Source: Campylobacter sp. (GTDB lineage Bacteria; Campylobacterota; Campylobacteria; Campylobacterales; Campylobacteraceae). From it: a stretch of DNA of 7,558 nucleotides. The notes below the pieces were generated by a model that did no database searches, was not told the DNA's origin, and was given only the letters and a program-made list of their open reading frames with translations. Position 1 is the first letter of the stretch. The number at the start of each line of letters is the position of its first letter. Of this stretch, positions 1-7,273 are shown one piece after another. Position numbers and translations under genes: made by a program. The stretch is taken from positions 1 through 7,558 of the forward strand of contig JAILCJ010000209.1 in assembly GCA_024680445.1 (NCBI GenBank). Direction: 5' to 3'.

Positions 1-162
1 GCTCTTTTTATATTTTTGAATTTGTTTAAATAATGCTCGTATAAGCCAAATCTAAAGAAAATAAAACATACAGAAATTTATTTATGAATTGCGGTGATGA
101 AAAATAATGTAAAGCAGTTTATATACGTGCTAAAAATAAATCAAATTTGATAAAACGAATAA
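1..162. other. Non-coding AT-rich flank, no gene seen
   Basis: No open reading frame of useful length with a ribosome binding site is visible on either strand; the short ATG-initiated frames run only a few codons. The stretch lies downstream of the minus-strand nadD-rsfS-lipoprotein operon and beyond its terminator. It contains the 12-bp perfect palindrome ATCAAATTTGAT at 140-151, which recurs at 6054-6065. A gene may lie just to the left of the window, but nothing here shows it. Confidence 0.6.
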
Positions 163-166
163 AATT

Positions 167-198
167 AAAGAAAAAGTAGCTGGGGCAAAATGCCCCAG
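167..198 (-). terminator. Intrinsic terminator of the nadD-rsfS-lipoprotein operon
   Basis: Positions 180-187 (CTGGGGCA) and 191-198 (TGCCCCAG) are perfect complements, giving an 8-bp GC-rich stem with a 3-base loop. Read on the minus strand, the stem begins 6 bases after the lipoprotein stop codon and is followed by CTACTTTTTCTTT, a T-rich tract (complement of 167-180). GC content this high is unusual for the surrounding AT-rich spacer. The plus-strand side has only a short T run, so the terminator probably works mainly on the minus strand. Confidence 0.88.
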
Positions 199-204
199 AA
201 ATTT

Positions 205-1239
205 TTATTGGTGGTGAGCTTCAACACGGCGGTTAATAGCTCTATTTTCAGGAGTAGAGTTATCAACTTTTGGTACTAATTCGCCATGTCCAACTGCATT
301 TAGTTTGCTAGGATCTACACCAAGTTCGATAAGTTTGTTTTTAACAGAATTTGCTCTTCTTTCAGAAAGTTTTTGATTGTATCTTTCTGTTCCGATGCTA
401 TCTGTGTGACCTTGAATTTGCATAGCACGACCAGTTTTTAGCATATAATCAGCAAGTCTTTGAACATTGCCATAAAATTGCGGTTTAATAACGGCTTTAT
501 CAAAGTCAAATGTGATCTCGAAGTTATAAACACCATGATCCCAACCATTGCCGTTAAGACTTTCGATAGGAATTATGTCTCTTAGGGCATTTGACATTTC
601 ACGTGGATCTGCTATCTCGAAGTATCTTTTATCGCTTGTTAGCAAGTCTTTGAGTTGATTTTTAGCAAAATCATCTGGATCTTCACCCAAAACAAAGGCT
701 GAAATTTTTGTGTGTGGATTGTCTTCGATAAGTTTTGTCATTGCAGCTTTTGGATCGCCACCGCAAGTATCGTGTGCATCGCTAAGCAATACTATGTGAG
801 TGTCAGGGTTATTGCTTTCTTTGATGACTTGATTTGCAGCTTCTATGGCTTGTGCTACTGCACTATAACCGCCCGGTTTGATGTTGTCGATTTTTGCATT
901 AAAGTATGCTGTGTTTGCGGTTGATTTGATAGCTGTTGTTACTTCGCATTGACCGCCGTAATTGATAAGACCAAGATTTGTTTTGCTCATATCTAAAAGA
1001 GCTACTATATCTTTAAGGTCTTGTTTTGTTGTGCCTATTCTAGTTATATTTGAGTTTAAATCTGGTTTATCCATAGATTCAGACGAATCAACTATAAATA
1101 TAACGAGTGGTTTGCTTGAATCGACTGCTTCATTAGCGTACATATTGTCGATAGCTTCATTTGACACGGTTTTGCTAGTAGCGCAACCAACTAAAAATGA
1201 AAAACATAGCGCACTGAGTGCTAAATTTTTTATTTTCAT
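205..1239 (-). CDS. Lipoprotein with von Willebrand A domain and OmpA-like peptidoglycan-binding domain
   Basis: A 344-residue protein, predicted to be an outer-membrane lipoprotein that binds peptidoglycan. The N-terminus has a basic start, a hydrophobic stretch and a lipobox LVGC with Cys19 as the lipid-modified residue. Residues about 45-220 form a von Willebrand A domain: the MIDAS motif is Asp51-Ser53-Ser55, Ser126 sits in a GYS-x-VAQAI segment where Thr is usual, and Asp154 lies in LLSDAHDTCGG. Cys98 and Cys159 are the only cysteines of the exported domains and could form a disulfide. Residues about 238-341 are an OmpA C-terminal domain, with the GHTDSIG, YN-x-KLSERRA and NRRVE signatures; Asp280 and Arg295 match the diaminopimelate-contacting pair of OmpA, with the same 15-residue spacing. 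AAGGAA (complement of 1245-1250) lies 5 bases before the ATG, and the gene starts 12 bases after rsfS, so it is probably cotranscribed. The ligand of the vWA domain cannot be told from sequence. Confidence 0.93.
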   Translation of the reverse strand: MKIKNLALSALCFSFLVGCATSKTVSNEAIDNMYANEAVDSSKPLVIFIVDSSESMDKPDLNSNITRIGTTKQDLKDIVALLDMSKTNLGLINYGGQCEVTTAIKSTANTAYFNAKIDNIKPGGYSAVAQAIEAANQVIKESNNPDTHIVLLSDAHDTCGGDPKAAMTKLIEDNPHTKISAFVLGEDPDDFAKNQLKDLLTSDKRYFEIADPREMSNALRDIIPIESLNGNGWDHGVYNFEITFDFDKAVIKPQFYGNVQRLADYMLKTGRAMQIQGHTDSIGTERYNQKLSERRANSVKNKLIELGVDPSKLNAVGHGELVPKVDNSTPENRAINRRVEAHHQ

Positions 1240-1251
1240 AAAAATTCCTTT

Positions 1252-1590
1252 TTATTGAGATTTTACTTGTTTTAATTTGTCTAACAATTCTTCGATATTA
1301 TACTTTGCTCTAAATTCTGCACTTAGCAAATGTATAAGTATATCACCAAGATCGCACACAACCCAATCATCTGAACTTTCAATGCCAAGAAAGTTTTCAC
1401 CGAGTAGTTTAAGCCTTTCTTTTAGCTCATCAGTTAGCGATAAAGCATGTCGATCACCCATCGTGGTTGAAATTATAACATAATCTACAAAATAATCACG
1501 ACCCCTCATATCAAAAACTTGAATTTCTTCTGCTTTTTTTTCATCCAAAATCTTTACTATATCGTCGATTCTCTTTAAATTTTTACTCAT
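1252..1590 (-). CDS. rsfS: Ribosomal silencing factor RsfS (Iojap/YbeB family)
   Basis: A 112-residue cytosolic protein of normal family length. RsfS proteins bind ribosomal protein uL14 on the large subunit and block joining with the small subunit, lowering translation when nutrients are short. The family signatures are present: FDMRGRDYFVDYVIISTT at about residues 26-43, the core DWVVCDLGDILIH at 75-87, and R-x2-Y-x-IEEL from Arg94. The ATG overlaps the nadD stop codon in an ATGA arrangement (1587-1590), and AAGGAA (complement of 1595-1600) lies 4 bases upstream, inside the end of nadD, so translation is probably coupled. Pairing of rsfS with nadD is common across bacteria and supports the call. 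No truncation or missing motif is seen. Confidence 0.96.
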   Translation of the reverse strand: MSKNLKRIDDIVKILDEKKAEEIQVFDMRGRDYFVDYVIISTTMGDRHALSLTDELKERLKLLGENFLGIESSDDWVVCDLGDILIHLLSAEFRAKYNIEELLDKLKQVKSQ

Positions 1591-2126
1591 TTATTTCCTT
1601 GATAAAAATTTATTACTTCTTTTTTTATTATTTGCGGTATTTTATCATAATTAAGTTCGTTTCGTATACGCGACGAACTGATATCTTCATGAATATCTAG
1701 TTTTTTAAATTCTGCTGGAATTTTTATATGATTGCGTTTAGCAACTATAAATTCACAAAGTTTTTTTAACTCGTCTATCTCATGCCACTTCTTTAAAGAT
1801 GCGATATGATCGGCACCTATGATAAGATAAAATTTGCTAACATCAAATTTGTTATAAAAATATCTAACCGTTTGTATGGTTGGAACGGGGCGATTTTGTA
1901 AAATTTCAAAATCATCAATTTGTACTTTACTTAAATTTCCCCAAAGTTTTTTAGCCCACTCAAATCTTAACTCCGGCGGTGCCGAAAACTCATCTTTAAA
2001 CAGACTTATAAAGGTTGGCACTACAAGCAAAACATCGATATTTAGGTGCGTCAATGCATTTTTAACTATGCTATCATGCCCGGTGTGCGGTGGATCGAAA
2101 CTTCCGCCAAAAAGAGCTAAGTTCAA
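1587..2126 (-). CDS. nadD: Nicotinate-nucleotide adenylyltransferase (TTG start)
   Basis: A 179-residue cytosolic enzyme that adenylates nicotinate mononucleotide with ATP to give deamido-NAD, the penultimate step to NAD. The nucleotidyltransferase signature GGSFDPPHTGH (residues 7-17) carries the ATP-contacting histidines His14 and His17. IIGAD at 102-106, Trp114, and the C-terminal ISSSRIR motif (149-155) are also as expected. The start is a TTG at 2124-2126: it gives the family's usual N-terminus just ahead of LALFGGSFDP, and TAAGGT on the minus strand puts AAGG 9 bases upstream. The first upstream ATG, at complement 2148-2150, is in another frame, separated by an eight-A run. It is the first gene of the minus-strand operon and is transcribed divergently from gapA. 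Confidence 0.95.
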   Translation of the reverse strand: MNLALFGGSFDPPHTGHDSIVKNALTHLNIDVLLVVPTFISLFKDEFSAPPELRFEWAKKLWGNLSKVQIDDFEILQNRPVPTIQTVRYFYNKFDVSKFYLIIGADHIASLKKWHEIDELKKLCEFIVAKRNHIKIPAEFKKLDIHEDISSSRIRNELNYDKIPQIIKKEVINFYQGNK

Positions 2127-2135
2127 TTTTTTTTA

Positions 2136-2139
2136 CCTT
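2136..2139 (-). promoter_or_regulatory. Ribosome binding site that sets the nadD TTG start
   Basis: On the minus strand AAGG is followed by T and eight A bases, then the TTG start codon at 2126, a spacing of 9. No other in-frame ATG, GTG or TTG upstream has both a purine-rich site and a frame continuous with the GGSFDPPH motif, so this site decides the start. Confidence 0.7.
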
Positions 2140-2169
2140 AATTTTATACATTTCTCAAATAACTTTGTG

Positions 2170-2175
2170 TAAAAT
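2170..2175 (+). promoter_or_regulatory. Candidate -10 box for the gapA operon
   Basis: TAAAAT at 2170-2175 fits a sigma-70 -10 element and would place the transcription start near 2182, about 24 bases before the gapA ATG. No TTGACA-like -35 is visible, which is normal for Campylobacter sigma-70 promoters. TATTAT at 2183-2188 is an alternative, but it would start transcripts on top of the ribosome binding site. The assignment rests on spacing only. Confidence 0.4.
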
Positions 2176-2182
2176 TGTAGCA
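2174..2182 (-). promoter_or_regulatory. Candidate extended -10 promoter for nadD-rsfS-lipoprotein
   Basis: The minus strand reads TGCTACAAT across 2182-2174, an extended -10 pattern of TG, one base, then TACAAT. A start near 2167 would leave a leader of about 40 bases carrying the AAGG ribosome binding site. The box shares two bases with the gapA -10 candidate on the opposite strand. No convincing -35 is seen. Confidence 0.5.
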
Positions 2183-2194
2183 TATTATTTTAAT

Positions 2195-2200
2195 AAGGAG
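2195..2200 (+). promoter_or_regulatory. Ribosome binding site of gapA
   Basis: AAGGAG lies 5 bases before the gapA ATG. It is the best Shine-Dalgarno match near a leader gene in this window and fits high expression of a central metabolic operon. Confidence 0.85.
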
Positions 2201-2205
2201 CTAAA

Positions 2206-3204
2206 ATGTCAGTAAAAATCGCAATAAACGGTTTCGGTAGGATAGGCAGATGTGCTGCCAGAATCATACTTGAACGCGATGACTGCGAACTCGTAGCAAT
2301 AAACGACACCGCAAATCGTGAAATGACACGATATCTACTCAAATTTGACAGCGTGCATGGGGAGTTTAAGCACGATGTTAAAGTGCTTAGTGATGATTGC
2401 ATATCAGTTGATGATAAAAAAATCAAAGTTTTTTCAACTCGTGATTTAAACGAGCTTGATTACGCAGCATACGGTGCCCAAGTGGTTTTAGAATGTACGG
2501 GCAAATTTCTAACTACACAAAGTTGCCAAACTTATCTTGATAAAGGCATTAAAAAAGTCGTTATGAGTGCTCCTGCAAAAGACGACACGCCAGTTTATGT
2601 TATGGGTGTAAATACCGATAAATACAAGGGCGAAGCAATAATTTCAAACGCTAGTTGCACTACAAACTGTCTAGCCCCAGTTGTAAAAGTGCTTGATGAC
2701 AAATTTGGTATACAAAAAGGTCTTATGACCACGATTCACGCTTATACAAATGGTCAAAGCATACTAGATATAAAATCCAAAGATTTTCGTCGTTCAAGAG
2801 CAGCCGCTGAAAATATCATACCAACAACAACGGGCGCTGCAAAGGCGATAGGTAAAGTTTTGCCTCATCTTAATGGTAAACTAAATGGCGGTGCTATGCG
2901 TGTGCCAGTGCCTGATGTTTCTTTGGTGGATTTAACCGCTGTACTAAATGTTCAAACTAACGTTGATGAGGTAAATCAAACTTTTGAACTAGCAGCACAA
3001 AACGAATTCAAAAATAAAATTTTCATTGATAAAGAGTATAGGGTTTCGAGAGATTTTACTACAAATTCGGCAAGTTCTATCTTTGTGCCAGATGTTACAC
3101 AAGTCATTTGTGGCGATATGGTAAAGGTAACAGCATGGTATGATAATGAATGGGGCTACTCAGCAAGACTTGTTGATATGGGCGTTTTTGTAGGGGGAAA
3201 ATGA
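2206..3204 (+). CDS. gapA: Glyceraldehyde-3-phosphate dehydrogenase
   Basis: A 332-residue cytosolic, normally tetrameric enzyme interconverting glyceraldehyde 3-phosphate and 1,3-bisphosphoglycerate with NAD(P). The Rossmann motif INGFGRIGR is at residues 7-15. The catalytic SNASCTTN places the nucleophile at Cys151, and His178 in TTIHAYTN is the general base. [20 protein letters not shown] (195-214) and WYDNEWGYS (311-319) are typical. Length is normal. Asp34, which favours NAD by facing the adenosine ribose, is kept; the next residue is Thr35, and the position equivalent to Pro188 of the Bacillus stearothermophilus enzyme is Lys190. Those two changes resemble dual NAD/NADP enzymes, so cofactor choice should not be assumed. 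It is the first gene of the operon, overlapping pgk. It probably serves gluconeogenesis as well as lower glycolysis. Confidence 0.98.
   Translation: MSVKIAINGFGRIGRCAARIILERDDCELVAINDTANREMTRYLLKFDSVHGEFKHDVKVLSDDCISVDDKKIKVFSTRDLNELDYAAYGAQVVLECTGKFLTTQSCQTYLDKGIKKVVMSAPAKDDTPVYVMGVNTDKYKGEAIISNASCTTNCLAPVVKVLDDKFGIQKGLMTTIHAYTNGQSILDIKSKDFRRSRAAAENIIPTTTGAAKAIGKVLPHLNGKLNGGAMRVPVPDVSLVDLTAVLNVQTNVDEVNQTFELAAQNEFKNKIFIDKEYRVSRDFTTNSASSIFVPDVTQVICGDMVKVTAWYDNEWGYSARLVDMGVFVGGK
3192..3197 (+). promoter_or_regulatory. Ribosome binding site that favours the second pgk ATG
   Basis: AGGGGG is 3 bases before the ATG at 3201 and 6 bases before the ATG at 3204. The latter spacing is the more normal, and it gives the N-terminus [11 protein letters not shown] that matches the Campylobacter family as I recall it. 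Confidence 0.55.
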
Positions 3205-4405
3205 TGAGCGATATAATTTCAATAAAAGAAATAGACATAACAGATAAAAGTGTTTTCATAAGGTGCGATTTTAATGTTCCTATGGATGAATTTGGCAATA
3301 TCAGCGACGATAGACGCATTTTTACGGCGATTCCGACTATAAAATATTGCCTTGATCGTGGTTGTAAAATCGTTTTAGCATCGCATTTTGGTCGTCCAAA
3401 AGATGGTTTTGAAGAAAAATTTTCGCTAAAACCAGTGGCAAAAAGACTTGCATTTTTGCTTCGCCAAGAAGTCATAATGGCAAACGATGTTATCGGCATT
3501 GACGCAAAAGAAAAATACAAAAAATTAAAATTTGGCGAAATAATGCTACTTGAAAATTTGCGTTTTGAAAAGGGTGAAACAAAAAATAAAGAAGATTTTG
3601 CAAGAGAACTAGCAACCTTTGGCGAAATTTATATAAATGATGCTTTTGGCGTATGCCATAGAGCCCATGCCTCGGTAGAAGCTATAAGCAAATTTTATGG
3701 CGATGGGCTAAAAGCAGCTGGTTTCTTGTTACAAAAAGAAATTGATTTTGCAGAAAGACTTATAAAATATCCATCGCGTCCTTTTGTAGCGGTGACTGGT
3801 GGTTCAAAAGTTAGTGGCAAACTTCAAGCACTTAAAAATTTATTACCTCGCGTTGATAAGCTTATAATCGGCGGAGGTATGGCATTTACATTTTTAAAAG
3901 CCATGGGCTATGATATAGGAAATTCGCTTTTAGAAGAAGATTTGATAGGCGAAGCACTTACTATATTAATGGAGGGCAAAAAATTAGGTGTTAAAATTTA
4001 CTTGCCAGTAGATGTTGTATCGGCTCAAACATTTTCAAATGAAAGTGCGGTCAAATTTGTAACTGCACAAGAAATTCCAGCTGGTTGGATGGGGCTTGAT
4101 ATAGGACCTGCTACGACTAGACTTTTTAGCGAAGCGATAATGGACGCTCAAACTATTTGGTGGAACGGACCTATGGGCGTTTTTGAAATGGATAGGTTTA
4201 GCAAAGGTAGTATAAAAATGAGTCACGCTATCGCCGAAAGTCACGCAACTACCGTTGTTGGTGGTGGAGATACGGCAGATGTTGTCGCTCGTGCTGGTGA
4301 TGCAGATGAGATGACTTTTATCTCAACTGGCGGCGGAGCTAGTTTGGAACTAATCGAAGGCAAAGAATTGCCCGGTGTTAAACCACTAAGAAGGAGGGAT
4401 GAGAT

Positions 4406-4409
<4 letters not shown>
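3204..4409 (+). CDS. pgk: Phosphoglycerate kinase
   Basis: A 401-residue cytosolic monomer (402 if the ATG at 3201 is used) that interconverts 1,3-bisphosphoglycerate plus ADP with 3-phosphoglycerate plus ATP. Numbering from 3204, the substrate domain has RCDFNVP (20-26) and HFGRP (61-65). The nucleotide domain has GGSKVSGK (199-206), WNGPMGVFE (320-328), GGGDT (353-357) and [14 protein letters not shown] (374-387). All the expected motifs are intact and the length is normal. The start at 3204 is chosen because the AGGGGG site lies 6 bases upstream. The gene overlaps the gapA stop by one base (TGATG), or by four if 3201 is used, so translation is likely coupled. It ends by overlapping tpiA. 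Confidence 0.97.
4391..4397 (+). promoter_or_regulatory. Ribosome binding site of tpiA within pgk
   Basis: AAGGAGG, a full Shine-Dalgarno consensus, sits in the last codons of pgk (encoding Arg-Arg-Arg) 8 bases before the ATG at 4406 and 11 before the ATG at 4409. It favours 4406. The consensus sequence may explain the Arg-rich end of Pgk. Confidence 0.75.
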
Positions 4410-5915
<1,506 letters not shown>

Positions 5916-5960
5916 GCACTTTGATATGTATAAATATATTAGCAATGCTCAAATTTTAAA

Positions 5961-5995
5961 GGCAAAATTGCGTGATTTATCACGCCGTTTTTGCC
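5961..5995 (+). terminator. Terminator-like hairpin after the gapA-pgk-tpiA-fabI operon
   Basis: The inner stem GCGTGA (5970-5975) / TCACGC (5980-5985) has a TTTA loop and is followed by CG and five T bases. An outer stem pairs GGCAAAA (5961-5967) with TTTTGCC (5989-5995) around a small internal loop, giving 13 base pairs in all. It lies 45 bases after the fabI stop. The T run is part of the outer stem, so this could equally be a leaky terminator or a processing structure that lets some transcription continue into prs. Confidence 0.6.
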
Positions 5996-6104
5996 ACGAT
6001 ATAGCAAAAATATCTAAAATTTTAAGCCTTGCTAATTCTTATCTTGACACAAAATCAAATTTGATCTTTGCAACAAAGCAAAACATTTATCATAAACTAA
6101 CAAA

Positions 6105-6110
6105 AAGGAA
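6105..6110 (+). promoter_or_regulatory. Ribosome binding site that sets the prs ATG start
   Basis: AAGGAA is 5 bases before the ATG at 6116 but only 2 before the in-frame GTG at 6113. The distance rules in favour of the ATG. Confidence 0.8.
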
Positions 6111-6115
6111 AAGTG

Positions 6116-7045
6116 ATGAGAGGTTATAAGATATTTTCAGGCACTGCAAATTTGGAATTTTCAAAGAAAATTTCGCAGTATTTGTCGCTTCCGCTAAGCG
6201 AAGCAAGTATCAAAAGGTTTAGCGATGGCGAGATAAGCGTCCAAGTTGGCGAAAGTGTGCGAGGAAAAGATGTTTTTGTTGTTCAGCCAACTTGTGCACC
6301 TGCAAACATAAATTTAATGGAGCTTTTGATACTAACTGACGCCTTAAAACGTAGTTCGGCTAGCTCTATTACAGCGGTTGTACCGTATTTTGGATATGCT
6401 AGACAAGATCGCAAAGCAGCGCCTCGTGTGCCTATCACGGCAAAACTTGTTGCAAATATGATGCAAACAGCTGGTATAAATCGAATTATTACTATGGATT
6501 TACACGCTGGTCAAATTCAAGGCTTTTTTGATATCCCTGTGGATAATCTTTACGGTAGTATAGCTTTTACCGAATATGTTCTTTCAAAAAATTTAGCCAA
6601 TCCAATAGTAGCAAGTCCTGATGTAGGCGGTGTTGCAAGAGCCAGAGCCTTAGCAAAAAAACTCGGCGTTGATATGGTTATAGTCGATAAAAGACGCGAA
6701 AAAGCCAATGAAAGCGAAGTTATGAACGTAATCGGCGAAGTCGAGGGCAAGGATGTAATTTTGGTTGATGATATGATAGATACAGCAGGAACCATAGTTA
6801 AGGCATCGAAAGTCTTTAAAGAACGCGGTGCTACAAGCGTTATAGCCTTCTGTACCCATCCAGTTTTAAGCGGTGCAGCTTATGACAATCTCGCTCTTGG
6901 TTACCTTGACGAGCTTATCGTAACCGATACCATACCATTAAAAGAAGAATCAAAATTTATAAAAGTCCTTAGCGTTGCTCCACTTTTTGGCGAAGTAATC
7001 AGACGAGTTTATCATAACGAAAGTGTAAACGGACTTTTTGTATAA
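6116..7045 (+). CDS. prs: Ribose-phosphate pyrophosphokinase (PRPP synthetase)
   Basis: A 309-residue cytosolic class I PRPP synthetase that transfers pyrophosphate from ATP to ribose 5-phosphate. PRPP feeds purine, pyrimidine, NAD, histidine and tryptophan synthesis. Visible motifs are FSDGEI (35-40), YFGYARQDRKAAPRVPITAK (91-110) with the ATP-contacting Arg-Gln-Asp, MDLHAGQIQGFFDIPVDNL (127-145) with the catalytic-site His130, DKRRE (191-195) with the flexible-loop Lys192, and the PRPP loop VDDMIDTAGT (217-226). Length is within the usual 310-320 range. The start is the ATG at 6116; the GTG at 6113 is too close to the ribosome binding site. It is separated from fabI by 200 bases with a hairpin, so it may be a separate unit or a read-through gene. 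The end is followed by a strong terminator-like stem. Confidence 0.98.
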   Translation: MRGYKIFSGTANLEFSKKISQYLSLPLSEASIKRFSDGEISVQVGESVRGKDVFVVQPTCAPANINLMELLILTDALKRSSASSITAVVPYFGYARQDRKAAPRVPITAKLVANMMQTAGINRIITMDLHAGQIQGFFDIPVDNLYGSIAFTEYVLSKNLANPIVASPDVGGVARARALAKKLGVDMVIVDKRREKANESEVMNVIGEVEGKDVILVDDMIDTAGTIVKASKVFKERGATSVIAFCTHPVLSGAAYDNLALGYLDELIVTDTIPLKEESKFIKVLSVAPLFGEVIRRVYHNESVNGLFV

Positions 7046-7052
7046 AACTTAT

Positions 7053-7107
7053 AAATCCTATACATATTTTGATTTTTTATGTAAATTTGAAATTATGTAT
7101 CGGATTT
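7053..7107. repeat. Inverted repeat after prs, 13 of 14 bases paired
   Basis: Left arm AAATCCTATACATA (7053-7066) pairs with right arm TATGTATCGGATTT (7094-7107), with one mismatch (T7059 with C7101) and a 27-base loop. The inner TACATA (7061-7066) can pair instead with TATGTA at 7078-7083, so two mutually exclusive hairpins are possible. There is no T tract directly after the right arm. It might stabilise the prs transcript 3' end or be chance in AT-rich DNA. Confidence 0.55.
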
Positions 7108-7113
7108 AAAAAT

Positions 7114-7171
7114 TGTTGATAAATTTTTGCAAATTTAAGCAAAAATTTATTGACATTTATTTTTATTTTTT
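7114..7171 (+). terminator. Probable terminator of prs, overlapping the tRNA promoter
   Basis: Positions 7114-7130 pair with 7139-7155: twelve perfect pairs from ATAAATTTTTGC / GCAAAAATTTAT, then two G-U wobbles in RNA, then three more pairs, around the 8-base loop AAATTTAA. A 16-base tract of T broken by only two A bases follows at 7156-7171. The stem is poor in GC, which lowers its stability, but the length and T tract are good. The right arm ends in TTGACA, the -35 box of the tRNA promoter. Confidence 0.6.
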
Positions 7172-7178
7172 ATACAAT
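7150..7178 (+). promoter_or_regulatory. Sigma-70 promoter of tRNA-Asn, near consensus
   Basis: TTGACA (7150-7155) is a perfect -35, and TACAAT (7173-7178) a five-of-six -10, separated by exactly 17 bases. The start would be near 7185, about 14 bases before the mature tRNA 5' end, a short leader to be removed by RNase P. A full -35 is unusual for Campylobacter, where the -35 is generally poorly conserved, and fits the high demand on a stable RNA gene. Confidence 0.8.
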
Positions 7179-7198
7179 ACAATTTCTTTTTTAAGTGT

Positions 7199-7273
<75 letters not shown>

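Larger units (their letters stand above)
5916..6115. other. Non-coding spacer between fabI and prs, rich in inverted repeats
   Basis: A 200-base spacer, in contrast to the overlapping genes before it. It contains a long hairpin (5961-5995), the 12-bp palindrome ATCAAATTTGAT (6054-6065), and the prs ribosome binding site. A 67-codon frame from 5926 runs through it but has no ribosome binding site and is crossed by the hairpin, so it is not called as a gene. A TTGACA at 6044-6049 has no -10 at the proper distance. TATCAT at 6088-6093 is a weak candidate -10 for prs. Confidence 0.6.

Noticed and set aside
712..1258. Plus-strand frames opposite the vWA/OmpA gene
   Set aside because: They lie antisense to a gene with clear family motifs, have no ribosome binding sites and encode low-complexity Ser/Cys/Phe-rich sequence.
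6044..6049. TTGACA as a -35 box for prs
   Set aside because: At 16-18 bases downstream the sequence is TTTGCA or similar, with no -10 match. The only -10-like word, TATCAT at 6088-6093, is 38 bases away.
6113..6115. GTG as the prs start codon
   Set aside because: It is only 2 bases from the AAGGAA site, while the ATG at 6116 is 5 bases away and gives the usual N-terminus MRGYKIFSG.
5926..6129. A 67-codon frame between fabI and prs (MYKYISNAQ...)
   Set aside because: It has no ribosome binding site, overlaps the start of prs by 14 bases, passes through a 13-pair hairpin and shows no domain or membrane segment that I recognise. It is better explained as the spacer of an operon; footprints or conservation would change this.
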